From CAIUMH01 sp037142475 (GTDB lineage Bacteria; Actinomycetota; Acidimicrobiia; Acidimicrobiales; RAAP-2): DNA of 40,164 nucleotides. The position numbers and the translations under genes are program-made. Below, piece by piece: positions 1 through 6,520 of the stretch. The first letter of the stretch is position 1. Each line of letters opens with the position of its first letter. The stretch covers positions 1 to 40,164 of the forward strand of contig JBAXAR010000005.1 of the NCBI GenBank assembly GCA_037142475.1, in the 5' to 3' direction. The notes beneath the pieces are model-generated. The model was given only the letters and a program-made list of their open reading frames with translations. It did no database searches and was not told the DNA's origin.

Positions 1-1199
1 TCGCCCTCTGGGTCATCCCCATGCTGGTGGTGGCCCCGATGTTCAGCCGGGACGTGTTCTCCTACGCCGCACAGGGCGAGATGGTCAGTCATCACATCAA
101 CCCGTATATCTATGGACCATTCACCCTCGGCACCGGACCGTTCGTGAACCCGGTGGACCCGCTCTGGGGGAATACGCCCGCCCCCTACGGACCGTTGTTC
201 TTGATCGTTGATGGGTTCCTCGCCTCGGCGACGTTCCATCACGCAACGGCGACGGTGATGGCCCTCCGGCTGCTCGAGTTGGCCTCCGTGGCGCTCCTCG
301 CCTTGTGTATTCCGAAGTTGGCACGTTCGTTCGGTCGGGACCCTGGTGAGGCATTCGTCCTCGCTGTCTTGAACCCGATTGTCGTCCTCACCTTGGTGGG
401 TGGTGCACACAACGACGCCATGATGGTGGCCCTGCTCGTGGCGGGAATCACCGCGTCGCGCATGAAGCATCCGGTCTGGGGGATCGTGCTGTGCGCCCTG
501 GCTGCAGCGGTGAAAGCCCCGGCCGCTCTCGGCATCCTCTACATCGGCTGGGGCTGGCTCGGCGCCAACGTCGCATTCCGACGACGGCTTCGTCCGGTCG
601 CCCTGGCTGGACTCATCTCAGCGGGAGTCCTGGCTGCGCTGACGTTCATCAGCGGCCTCGGACTTGGTTGGATCGGCAACCTCGCCACCCCTGGAACGGT
701 CAGGAGTTGGGATGCGCCGGCCACGGGGATCGGCATGGCGATTACTGGGCTGGCCCATGTGATGGGCATTGGGATCTCCCAAGCCAGCGTCTTGTCCGTC
801 ACTCGAGGGATTGGCCTCTTGGTGGCCGTCGGTGTCGGTGTGTGGCTCCTGAAGGAGTCAGACCGGTTGGGGCCGTTGAACTCACTGGGCCTCACCTTGC
901 TGATTTTTGTGATTCTTGGACCCGTGGTGCAGCCGTGGTACCTGACGTGGGGACTGATCCTGCTGGCGCCAGTTGCCGAGGGACGGGTTCGCATGTGGGT
1001 CATCACGCTCTCGGTGATCTCGCCGTTTATCGGACTTCCCGGAGGCCGAACGCTTTTGGTTGAGTTGGTGCACGCCGATCCGTTGGTGCTGGCCATCAGC
1101 CTTGTGGCACTCCTGCTCTTCGTGGTGGCACCGCTCGGTCGATGGACGGCGCTTGGTCGACTCGAGGAGCCCCTCATCGCGCCGATCCCTGCTGGCTGA
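1..1199 (+). CDS. MptB-like polyprenol-phosphate-mannose alpha-1,6-mannosyltransferase (5' truncated)
   Basis: Membrane glycosyltransferase of the GT-C type, expected to transfer mannose from a polyprenyl-phosphate donor on the outer face of the membrane to a growing glycan. The frame is open to the left edge, and the residues before the first visible ATG at 21 (ALWVIP) continue a hydrophobic segment, so the true start lies outside the window. The recognisable family signature is FSRDVFSYAAQGEM followed by NPYIYGP, typical of the first extracytoplasmic loop of MptB proteins with its conserved Arg-Asp. The rest is a series of hydrophobic segments with WYLTWG near the C-terminus. The gene ends convergently with the next gene, 40 nt away. 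Family assignment is from motif recall; the exact glycan product is unknown. Confidence 0.72.
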   Translation, partial: ALWVIPMLVVAPMFSRDVFSYAAQGEMVSHHINPYIYGPFTLGTGPFVNPVDPLWGNTPAPYGPLFLIVDGFLASATFHHATATVMALRLLELASVALLALCIPKLARSFGRDPGEAFVLAVLNPIVVLTLVGGAHNDAMMVALLVAGITASRMKHPVWGIVLCALAAAVKAPAALGILYIGWGWLGANVAFRRRLRPVALAGLISAGVLAALTFISGLGLGWIGNLATPGTVRSWDAPATGIGMAITGLAHVMGIGISQASVLSVTRGIGLLVAVGVGVWLLKESDRLGPLNSLGLTLLIFVILGPVVQPWYLTWGLILLAPVAEGRVRMWVITLSVISPFIGLPGGRTLLVELVHADPLVLAISLVALLLFVVAPLGRWTALGRLEEPLIAPIPAG

Positions 1200-1239
1200 C
1201 TCGCAGCGGGCCCCAACTCGAAGGGCGCCCGACGCCGCT

Positions 1240-1764
1240 TTAGAGCAGGATCTGGAGTTCGACCACGTTGAGCCAGCGACCGTGCTTGCGGCCGACCTCG
1301 CGCTCGATCCCGACAAACTCGAAGCCACAGCGCTCATGAAGTTCGATCGACGATTTGTTCTCTCCCACGATGCGGGCGATCACCGAGTGGAATCCGCCGG
1401 CCTTGGCGAGGGCCAGGAGGTCGAGCATGAGGAGGGATCCCACGCCTCGTCCCCGAGCGGACCGAGCCACGTAGACCGAACTCTCGACAGTGGTGGCATA
1501 GGCCGCCCGTGCTCGATACGTGCCGAGAGAAGCGAATCCCACGATGCTCTCGCCGCCCGATCCGAGTGGGCCGGAGCCAGGTTCGTCGTCGATTGCCACG
1601 ATGGCCGGATGGGCCCCTCGGTGCTCGTCGATCCAGGCCAGCTGGTCATCGAGGGTCCTCGTGACGAGGTCGAACGTGACGGTGGTCTCGGCCACTTCCG
1701 GGTTGTAGATCTCCATGAGTGCGTCGGCATCGCCGGGCTCGACCATCCGTGTGTGCACGACCAC
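1240..1764 (-). CDS. GNAT-family N-acetyltransferase (phosphinothricin acetyltransferase-like subgroup)
   Basis: A 174-residue single-domain acetyl-CoA-dependent N-acetyltransferase. Residues near the N-terminus (EPGDADALMEIYNPEV) and the acetyl-CoA pyrophosphate loop RGRGVGSLLM, followed by a late GFHSVIARIVGENKSSIELH block, match the PAT/bar-like GNAT subgroup, whose real substrates are often amino acids or small amines. A resistance role cannot be claimed from sequence. The start is GTG at 1764, with an in-frame ATG at 1746 equally possible since neither has a strong Shine-Dalgarno. It is the only minus-strand gene in the window, convergent with the mannosyltransferase and divergent from the tRNA genes. 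Confidence 0.85.
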   Translation of the reverse strand: MVVHTRMVEPGDADALMEIYNPEVAETTVTFDLVTRTLDDQLAWIDEHRGAHPAIVAIDDEPGSGPLGSGGESIVGFASLGTYRARAAYATTVESSVYVARSARGRGVGSLLMLDLLALAKAGGFHSVIARIVGENKSSIELHERCGFEFVGIEREVGRKHGRWLNVVELQILL

Positions 1765-1834
1765 CGATGCTAGCCAGCGCGTGGTCTGGTGGCGGTCGAT
1801 GGGCCGGCCGCCGGACCACCCCCTCCAGAGTGGC

Positions 1835-1840
1835 TATCAT
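1835..1840 (+). promoter_or_regulatory. Candidate -10 box for the tRNA-Thr/tRNA-Met/rpmG unit
   Basis: TATCAT lies 26 nt before tRNA-Thr, a suitable distance for a tRNA promoter. The -35 position is GC-rich (CGGACC at 1812-1817) and poor, so this is a weak call resting mainly on the -10 hexamer and position. Confidence 0.4.
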
Positions 1841-1866
1841 CGCGGGACGGCCTTTCTGGGTCGTGC

Positions 1867-1938
1867 GCCCTTGTAGCTCAGTGGCAGAGCACCTCCATGG
1901 TAAGGAGGGGGTCGTGGGTTCAATCCCCACCGAGGGCT
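1867..1938 (+). tRNA. tRNA-Thr (anticodon GGT)
   Basis: A complete cloverleaf of 72 nt can be drawn by hand. The acceptor stem pairs GCCCTTG (1867-1873) with CGAGGGC (1931-1937) and the discriminator is T at 1938. The anticodon stem CCTCC/GGAGG encloses loop ATGGTAA, giving anticodon GGT, which reads ACC/ACT threonine codons. The T-arm has the normal GTTCAAT loop. No CCA follows, so the 3' CCA must be added by nucleotidyltransferase. tRNA-Met starts 5 nt downstream, so both probably come from one precursor. Confidence 0.93.
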
Positions 1939-1943
1939 CGTAT

Positions 1944-2020
1944 GGCGGCGTAGCTCAGTTGGTTAGAGCACACGGCTCATAATCGTGTTGTCGCGGGTTC
2001 GAGTCCCGCCGCCGCTACCA
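1944..2020 (+). tRNA. tRNA-Met (anticodon CAT), elongator type
   Basis: Acceptor strand GGCGGCG (1944-1950) pairs with CGCCGCT (2010-2016), discriminator A, and CCA is encoded at 2018-2020. The anticodon stem CACGG/TCGTG encloses CTCATAA, anticodon CAT. The anticodon stem lacks the three consecutive G:C pairs of an initiator tRNA and position 1:72 is not the C:A mismatch of an initiator. The D-arm resembles elongator Met rather than the lysidine-modified tRNA-Ile2, though the latter cannot be fully excluded. The first acceptor pair is a G:U wobble. Confidence 0.88.
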
Positions 2021-2077
2021 CTCGACCCGGATGAACCGGGAAGATGATTGCTATCGACAAGGAAGTGAGGAGCCCTC

Positions 2078-2242
2078 GTGGCGAAGAATGAAAAGCGGGT
2101 ACAGGTAACCCTGGAATGCCAGGACTGCAAGCGCCGTAATTACATCACGACCAAGAACAAGGTCAACGACCGCGAGCGCATCGAGATGAAGAAGTTTTGC
2201 CGCTTCGATCGTCGCCACACGCTGCATAAGGAGACCCGCTAG
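2078..2242 (+). CDS. rpmG: 50S ribosomal protein L33
   Basis: Encodes a 54-residue L33 of the large ribosomal subunit. It starts at GTG 2078, five nt after the Shine-Dalgarno GAGGAG. Conserved family residues include RNYITTKN, the basic C-terminus HTLHKETR, and a first CxxC pair (ECQDC). A third Cys is present (KKFC), but the fourth zinc-ligand position seen in classic C+ L33 proteins is Asp (CRFD), so the zinc site is incomplete. It lies between tRNA-Met and tRNA-Trp, the usual actinobacterial position just upstream of secE-nusG. Confidence 0.93.
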   Translation: MAKNEKRVQVTLECQDCKRRNYITTKNKVNDRERIEMKKFCRFDRRHTLHKETR

Positions 2243-2264
2243 ACGAGGCCCCGCAGGGCGGTGC

Positions 2265-2270
2265 TAGCAT
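2265..2270 (+). promoter_or_regulatory. Candidate -10 box for tRNA-Trp
   Basis: TAGCAT stands 57 nt before the mature tRNA-Trp, in the short gap after rpmG. The only -35-like hexamer is TAGACG at 2240-2245 with a long 19-nt spacer, so the promoter is tentative. Confidence 0.3.
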
Positions 2271-2327
2271 CATGTTCCGCTCAAGTGACCTGTCTGTGAG
2301 GCCATTTCCACGAAGGGCGGCCCACCG

Positions 2328-2400
2328 AGGGCAGTAGCTCAACTGGAAGAGCTCCGGTCTCCAAAACCGGCGGTTGGGGGTTCGAGTCCCTCCTGCCCTG
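2328..2400 (+). tRNA. tRNA-Trp (anticodon CCA)
   Basis: Acceptor AGGGCAG (2328-2334) pairs with CTGCCCT (2393-2399), discriminator G at 2400 as usual for tRNA-Trp. Anticodon stem CCGGT/ACCGG encloses CTCCAAA, anticodon CCA. The T-stem contains one G:U pair. CCA is not encoded. The position immediately before secE-nusG is strongly conserved in bacteria. Confidence 0.94.
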
Positions 2401-2404
2401 CTCG

Positions 2405-2422
2405 GCACAGGTTCGCCTGTGC
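2405..2422 (+). terminator. UUCG-capped hairpin after tRNA-Trp
   Basis: A perfect 7-bp stem GCACAGG/CCTGTGC closes a TTCG tetraloop 4 nt after the tRNA. There is no T-tract, so it could be a U-poor terminator or attenuator, or a 3'-end processing determinant separating tRNA from the secE mRNA. Confidence 0.4.
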
Positions 2423-2454
2423 TCAGAAGTCCATAACCCACAAGGGAAGAGAAC

Positions 2455-2754
2455 GTGAATCGCGAGACGAAGCGCATGATGCAGCGTCAAGGCCAGACGG
2501 GAGCCGATGGCGCCCCCGCGGCCCGACGCAGCCAGCCAGCGCAGCCCCAGCGTCGAGCACCCAAGCAACGCACCTCGATTCGCCAGTTTTTCCGTGAGGT
2601 CCGCGAGGAAATGCGGCAGGTCTCATGGCCCACTCGCACCGAACTCATCAACTACACGACGATCACAGTCATGGTGCTTGTCATCATGGTCTCGTTGATC
2701 TTCGGACTGAACTTCCTCTTTGGGAAGTTCGTCCTGTTCCTGTTCCAGAAGTAA
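2455..2754 (+). CDS. secE: Preprotein translocase subunit SecE
   Basis: A 99-residue SecE that clamps SecY in the inner membrane. A basic, disordered N-terminal half (about residues 1-40) precedes the conserved amphipathic motif FFREVREEMRQVSWPTR, then one transmembrane helix over about residues 66-92. This single-TM form is normal for non-enterobacterial SecE. The start is GTG 2455 after an AAGGGAAGAG Shine-Dalgarno region. nusG follows 20 nt downstream. Confidence 0.96.
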   Translation: MNRETKRMMQRQGQTGADGAPAARRSQPAQPQRRAPKQRTSIRQFFREVREEMRQVSWPTRTELINYTTITVMVLVIMVSLIFGLNFLFGKFVLFLFQK

Positions 2755-2774
2755 CCCGACCGATCGGCCCTGCT

Positions 2775-3524
2775 GTGACGACTGACCACGACATCATCGA
2801 AGAAGACGAGCAGACCTCTGCTGCTGACGCCCCGGCGGGCGAGGAGGTCGAGATCGACGCGGCCTCGGCCGAGTCTGAGATCGCCGACGTCGTTGACGAC
2901 GAGACCCTTGGTCTCGGCGACGAGGACGACGAGGACGAGGACGAGGACACTGGTCCCGTCACGGAGAGCCCGTACGACCGTCCCGGCCGCTGGTACGTGG
3001 TGCACACGTACTCGGGCTACGAGAACAAGGTCAAGGGCAACCTCGAGAACGTCATCACGTCTCGCGGCATGGAGGACTCGGTCTTCGAAATCGTGATTCC
3101 CATGGAGGACGTCATCGAGTTCAAGGGTGGCAAGAAGGTCACCGTCTCGAAGAAGGTCTTCCCCGGCTACATCCTGCTGCGTTGCGATCTTGACGATGAG
3201 AACTGGGGCGCTGTCCGAGGAACTCCCGGGGTCACCGGTTTCGTCGGCTCAGGCACGCGACCGGTTCCGCTGTCGCGTCGAGAGGTTGAGGGCATCTTGC
3301 ACGTCGAGGTGATCGGCGGCGAGCAGGCTCCTGCCAAGCGCAGCCGCCCACGCCTGGAGTACGAGATCGACGAGACCGTCCGGGTCAAGGAAGGTCCGTT
3401 CGCAGACTTCTCCGGCCAGATCGCCGAGATCAACGAGGATCAGCTCAAGCTCAAGGTCCTGGTCAACATCTTCGGCCGGGAAACCCCTGTCGAGCTTGAG
3501 TTCAGTCAGGTCGCAAAGCTCTAG
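2775..3524 (+). CDS. nusG: Transcription termination/antitermination protein NusG
   Basis: A 249-residue NusG that binds the RNA polymerase clamp and links it to Rho or to S10 on the ribosome. I place the start at GTG 2775, 20 nt after secE; reading further upstream runs into secE in another frame. Residues 1 to about 65 form an Asp/Glu-rich, low-complexity extension. The NGN domain begins at RWYVVHTYSGYE (Trp73) and includes FPGYILL. The C-terminal KOW domain (about 200-248) contains VKEGPFADFSG. Many bacterial NusG proteins are nearer 180 residues, but N-terminal acidic extensions are common in actinobacteria. rplK follows after 54 nt. Confidence 0.96.
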   Translation: MTTDHDIIEEDEQTSAADAPAGEEVEIDAASAESEIADVVDDETLGLGDEDDEDEDEDTGPVTESPYDRPGRWYVVHTYSGYENKVKGNLENVITSRGMEDSVFEIVIPMEDVIEFKGGKKVTVSKKVFPGYILLRCDLDDENWGAVRGTPGVTGFVGSGTRPVPLSRREVEGILHVEVIGGEQAPAKRSRPRLEYEIDETVRVKEGPFADFSGQIAEINEDQLKLKVLVNIFGRETPVELEFSQVAKL

Positions 3525-3578
3525 GGCGCCCACCTCGGCGCCAGAGAATACGTACGTCACAGAAGGGAAGGGAACACT

Positions 3579-4010
3579 ATGGCTCCCCCGAAGAAGGTCA
3601 TTGCAATCGTCAAGATCCAGCTCGAGGCTGGTTCCGCCACACCGGCTCCGCCGGTGGGCACCGCCCTCGGCCCGCACGGAATCCAGACCATGGATTTCGT
3701 CAAGCAGTACAACGACAAGACAGAGTCGATGCGCGGCTCGACCATCCCGGTTGAGATCTCGATCTACGAGGACCGTTCGTTCTCGTTCATCCTCAAGACC
3801 CCGCCGACCCCGTTCCTCATTCGCCAGGCGGCCGGACTCGACAAGGGTTCGCAGACTGCCGGTCGTGAGACGGTGGCGTCGGTCACCGACGCCCAGGTCG
3901 AGGAGATCGCCAAGACCAAGATGCCTGACCTGAACACCGATGACCTCGAGATGGCCAAGCGCCAGGTGGCCGGTACGGCCCGCTCGATGGGCATCACGGT
4001 CGCAGGCTGA
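3579..4010 (+). CDS. rplK: 50S ribosomal protein L11
   Basis: A 143-residue L11 of the GTPase-associated centre, binding 23S rRNA helices 43/44 and needed for factor-stimulated GTP hydrolysis. It is full length, with the N-terminal Pro-rich segment (PAPPVGTALGPHG) that contacts thiopeptide antibiotics and the C-terminal rRNA-binding domain (KMPDLN, AGTARSMGI). The ATG follows GAAGGGAAGGG. It pairs with rplA 40 nt downstream, the standard L11 operon. Confidence 0.98.
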   Translation: MAPPKKVIAIVKIQLEAGSATPAPPVGTALGPHGIQTMDFVKQYNDKTESMRGSTIPVEISIYEDRSFSFILKTPPTPFLIRQAAGLDKGSQTAGRETVASVTDAQVEEIAKTKMPDLNTDDLEMAKRQVAGTARSMGITVAG

Positions 4011-4050
4011 GCACGAGAAGAACGCACGAGAGACCCCAGAGGAACCTGAG

Positions 4051-4773
4051 ATGACCCAGCACGGCAAGAAGTACAGCGACGCACTCAAGAGCGTCGACCG
4101 CGAGGCACTGCACACGATCGGCGCGGCAATCGCACAGGTCAAGGAGCTCGCCAGCGCCAAGTTCGACGAGACCGTTGAGTTCTCGGCGCAGCTTGGCGTC
4201 GACCCCCGGAAGGCGGAGCAGATCGTTCGTGGAACGCTCTCGCTGCCCGCGGGTATCGGCAAGGACGTGCGAGTCGCCGTCTTCGCCGCAGGCGAACAAG
4301 CCAATGAGGCGCGTGACGCAGGAGCCGACATCGTCGGCGCCGACGATCTCATCACCAAGGTCGCCGATGGCTTCCTCGACTTTGATGTCGTGATCGCCAC
4401 CCCAGACCTGATGGGCCAAGTCGGAACACTCGGCCGAGTGCTCGGGCCCCGTGGCCTGATGCCGAACCCCAAGACGGGGACCGTCACGATGGAGATCGCC
4501 AAGGCCGTCACCGAGTTCAAGGCTGGTCGGATCGAGTACCGCACCGACAAGGTCGGCAACATCCACCTCCCGGTGGGCAAGGTGTCGTTCAGCGAGGCTG
4601 ATCTCATCAGCAACGTGCGCGCCGTGGTCGAGGAGATCTTCCGAGCCAAGCCGGCATCGGCCAAGGGTCGCTACCTGATGTCGATCACCGTCTCATCGAC
4701 GATGGGCCCCGGCGTCAAGATCAACCCCGCCCTCGCCCGCGAGGTCGACGAGCTGGCAGCCGCCACCGCATAG
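4051..4773 (+). CDS. rplA: 50S ribosomal protein L1
   Basis: A 240-residue L1, the mobile L1-stalk protein that helps release deacylated tRNA from the E site and in many bacteria represses the L11-L1 mRNA. The start is ATG 4051 (MTQHGKKY) after GAGGAACC; the longer in-frame reading overlaps rplK and is not conserved. The L1 signature GPRGLMPNPKTGTVT is intact. It is the last gene before the leader of rplJ, and a perfect inverted repeat follows its stop codon. Confidence 0.97.
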   Translation: MTQHGKKYSDALKSVDREALHTIGAAIAQVKELASAKFDETVEFSAQLGVDPRKAEQIVRGTLSLPAGIGKDVRVAVFAAGEQANEARDAGADIVGADDLITKVADGFLDFDVVIATPDLMGQVGTLGRVLGPRGLMPNPKTGTVTMEIAKAVTEFKAGRIEYRTDKVGNIHLPVGKVSFSEADLISNVRAVVEEIFRAKPASAKGRYLMSITVSSTMGPGVKINPALAREVDELAAATA

Positions 4774-4777
4774 ACGA

Positions 4778-4807
4778 TTGGCCCTTTTGGGCCAGGACCG
4801 CTACGAT
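4778..4807 (+). promoter_or_regulatory. Candidate promoter of rplJ-rplL with overlapping inverted repeat
   Basis: TTGGCC (4778-4783) and TACGAT (4802-4807) are separated by 18 nt. The -35 overlaps a perfect palindrome, TGGCCC-TTTT-GGGCCA (4779-4794), which in readthrough RNA would fold as a 6-bp hairpin 5 nt after the rplA stop. The -10 hexamer is identical to the one proposed before rplM. Confidence 0.5.
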
Positions 4808-4814
4808 AAGCAAT

Positions 4815-5006
4815 CCTGCAGCCAGCACTTCGGGTTGCATCAGACCGAGAACACACGACGCCAAAGACATCCGGTGCCGCACAATGTGGCGTTAAAGGGC
4901 ACTTCGTGCCCGCCAGACGAGGTGGTCTCTCGCAGCGACACGCTGCGTGGGTCCTCTCTCGACCGGGTGACTGAAGCCCCGATGCCGGTAAGAAACCGGT
5001 GGAGGA
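4815..5006 (+). promoter_or_regulatory. Probable L10 (rplJ) autoregulatory leader RNA
   Basis: The roughly 240-nt gap between rplA and rplJ holds no convincing gene but several stems: ACGCCA (4858-4863) with TGGCGT (4887-4892); GGGCAC/GTGCCC (4897-4911); CGCAGCG/CGCTGCG (4931-4947); and CCGGT/ACCGG (4985-4999) ending just before the GGAGGA Shine-Dalgarno at 5001. In bacteria this position carries the leader bound by the L10-(L12)n complex to repress rplJL. Identity is inferred from position and structure; I have not matched the kink-turn consensus. Confidence 0.6.
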
Positions 5007-5012
5007 CGAGAG

Positions 5013-5765
5013 ATGGAAAACCCTAAGCCCGACAAGATTGCCGTTGTTGACGAGGTGCGCGAGCGCCTCGAGAACTCCTCGGCATCAGTGGTGACGGAGT
5101 ACCGAGGACTCACGGTGGCCGAGATGGCTGACCTGCGTCGCATCCTGCGGGCTGCGGGTGGCGACTTCAAGGTGTTCAAGAACACTTTGGTGAAGATCGC
5201 GCTCCAGGGTGGCACACACGAGCCCATTGCCGAGTTCCTTCAAGGCCCGACCGCCATCGCATTCGTTGAGGGCGATGTCAGCGCCGTGGCCAAGGCTCTC
5301 AAGGACTTCGCCAAGGCCAACCCAGCCCTCGTTATCAAGGGTGGCGTCTTTGACGGAAGCGCTCTGAGCGCCAAGGACCTGTCGGCTCTGGCTGACCTGC
5401 CGTCCCGTGACGTTCTTCTCGCCCGCCTCGCCGGCCTCATCGCCTCACCGATGCAGACCATGGCCAGCCTCTTCAAGGCTGTCCCGCAGAGCTTTGCGTA
5501 CGGGCTCAAGGCCCTGATTGAGTCGATGCCGCAGGAGGCTGCCGCCCCCGCCGAGGCGCCGGCACCAGAGATCACCGAGGAGACCAGCGCCGATGCGCCG
5601 GCCGCCGAGGACACGACCGAGGCTCCGGCCGAGGAGGAGGCCGCCGCACCCGCGGACGAGGCCCCCGTTGCCGAAGAGGCACAGGCTGAGGCTCCGGCCG
5701 AGGACGCCGCCCCAGAGGCTGCTGCCGAGGACGCTGGCGCTGACGCTCCGGCCGACGACGCCTGA
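5013..5765 (+). CDS. rplJ: 50S ribosomal protein L10 with long acidic tail
   Basis: Stalk-base protein that anchors L7/L12 dimers to the ribosome. ATG 5013 follows GGAGGA with 6-nt spacing. The conserved core covers about residues 1-173 (VVTEYRGLTVAEMADLRR, FKVFKNTL, LARLAGLIASPMQ). After it comes a tail of about 77 residues made almost only of Ala, Pro, Glu and Asp. Typical L10 is 165-180 residues, so the total of 250 is long. The helix that binds L12 sits before the tail, so the tail should not disturb dimer binding. Likely repressed by its own complex through the upstream leader. Confidence 0.96.
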   Translation: MENPKPDKIAVVDEVRERLENSSASVVTEYRGLTVAEMADLRRILRAAGGDFKVFKNTLVKIALQGGTHEPIAEFLQGPTAIAFVEGDVSAVAKALKDFAKANPALVIKGGVFDGSALSAKDLSALADLPSRDVLLARLAGLIASPMQTMASLFKAVPQSFAYGLKALIESMPQEAAAPAEAPAPEITEETSADAPAAEDTTEAPAEEEAAAPADEAPVAEEAQAEAPAEDAAPEAAAEDAGADAPADDA

Positions 5766-5809
5766 TATCCGAATCCCGACTAACTGATCGACATACGAAA
5801 GGAAACACC

Positions 5810-6202
5810 ATGGCAGGTTCACTGACCAAGGACCAGATCCTCGACGGCATCGCCGAGCTCACCGTGATTGAGCTCAGCGAGCTCCTCAAGGACTTCGAGG
5901 AGCGCTTCGGCGTGACCGCAGCCGCTCCGGCGGCCGCAGCAGCAGCCCCGGCTGCTGGTGGTGGCGGCGATGCCGCTGCTGCTGAGGAGAAGAGTGAGTT
6001 CGACGTCATCCTTACCGCCGCTGGCGATAAGAAGATCGGCGTGATCAAGGAAGTTCGGGGACTCACCTCCCTGGGCCTCAAGGAGGCCAAGGACCTCGTC
6101 GACTCCGCACCGAAGCCCATCCTCGAGAAGGTTTCGAAGGAAGAGGCTGAGAAGGCCAAGGCCGCCATTGAGGCAGCCGGCGGCACCGTCGAACTTCAGT
6201 AG
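5810..6202 (+). CDS. rplL: 50S ribosomal protein L7/L12
   Basis: A 130-residue stalk protein that recruits elongation and initiation factor GTPases. It has an N-terminal dimerisation domain, an Ala/Gly-rich flexible hinge (about residues 40-60), and the C-terminal factor-binding domain with the conserved KKIGVIKEVR and LGLKEAKDLVD motifs. ATG 5810 follows GAAAGGAAA. It lies 44 nt after rplJ and is followed by a strong hairpin before rpoB. Confidence 0.98.
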   Translation: MAGSLTKDQILDGIAELTVIELSELLKDFEERFGVTAAAPAAAAAAPAAGGGGDAAAAEEKSEFDVILTAAGDKKIGVIKEVRGLTSLGLKEAKDLVDSAPKPILEKVSKEEAEKAKAAIEAAGGTVELQ

Positions 6203-6223
6203 CAGACATCTGCGTCGGGAGCT

Positions 6224-6250
6224 CCCGTCCCCCCTTTCATGGGGGACGGG
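6224..6250 (+). terminator. Strong hairpin between rplL and rpoB
   Basis: A perfect 10-bp GC-rich stem, CCCGTCCCCC with GGGGGACGGG, around a 7-nt loop begins 22 nt after rplL. It is followed only by GTTCC rather than a T-run, so it may act as a partial terminator, an attenuator or an RNase-processing site that sets the ratio of stalk proteins to RNA polymerase, as known for this junction in E. coli. Confidence 0.7.
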
Positions 6251-6255
6251 GTTCC

Positions 6256-6284
6256 TTGACACCGGGGGGACTCGTCCCTAGGGT
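6256..6284 (+). promoter_or_regulatory. Primary sigma promoter of rpoBC (P1)
   Basis: A perfect -35 TTGACA (6256-6261), an optimal 17-nt spacer and -10 TAGGGT (6279-6284) lie just after the rplL hairpin. This is the best promoter match in the window. It implies a 5' UTR of about 230 nt before rpoB. Confidence 0.75.
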
Positions 6285-6339
6285 CACGCGCAGAACGCCA
6301 GAGTCTGACAGGAGCCTTCGATTCACACGGAGGCCCCTC

Positions 6340-6368
6340 TTGTGCTCTCCGTTGATCGGAGGTAGCAT
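6340..6368 (+). promoter_or_regulatory. Possible second rpoBC promoter (P2)
   Basis: TTGTGC (6340-6345), 17 nt, TAGCAT (6363-6368) inside the rpoB leader. Tandem promoters ahead of rpoB are known in other actinobacteria. Weaker than P1; the rest of the 6285-6520 leader shows no gene that I can support. Confidence 0.4.
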
Positions 6369-6520
6369 CGGCAGTTGCCGTGCTCTTCCCGCTGATTCCT
6401 TGACGTCCTCGCAACATTGCGTCGCGTCCCCGCGCATCGATTACGGCTTGAAGTAGCCCAGCAGCCATCCTTGTCATCTAGTCGCCCGCACAGAAGCACC
6501 CACCAGTGAGGAGTAGGCCG

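Noticed and set aside
1060..1773. A 237-codon plus-strand frame overlapping the GNAT gene
   Set aside because: The minus-strand product has a clear acetyl-CoA-binding motif; the plus-strand product has none.
3249..4664. A 471-codon antisense frame over nusG, rplK and rplA
   Set aside because: It crosses three unmistakable sense genes and has the Ser/Arg composition typical of shadow frames.
4778..5026. An 82-codon frame across the rplJ leader
   Set aside because: It runs through the leader stems into rplJ, has no Shine-Dalgarno and no conserved features.
6256..6456. A 66-codon frame starting at TTG in the rpoB leader
   Set aside because: Its start codon is part of the TTGACA -35 box and lies upstream of the predicted transcript start; composition is not protein-like.
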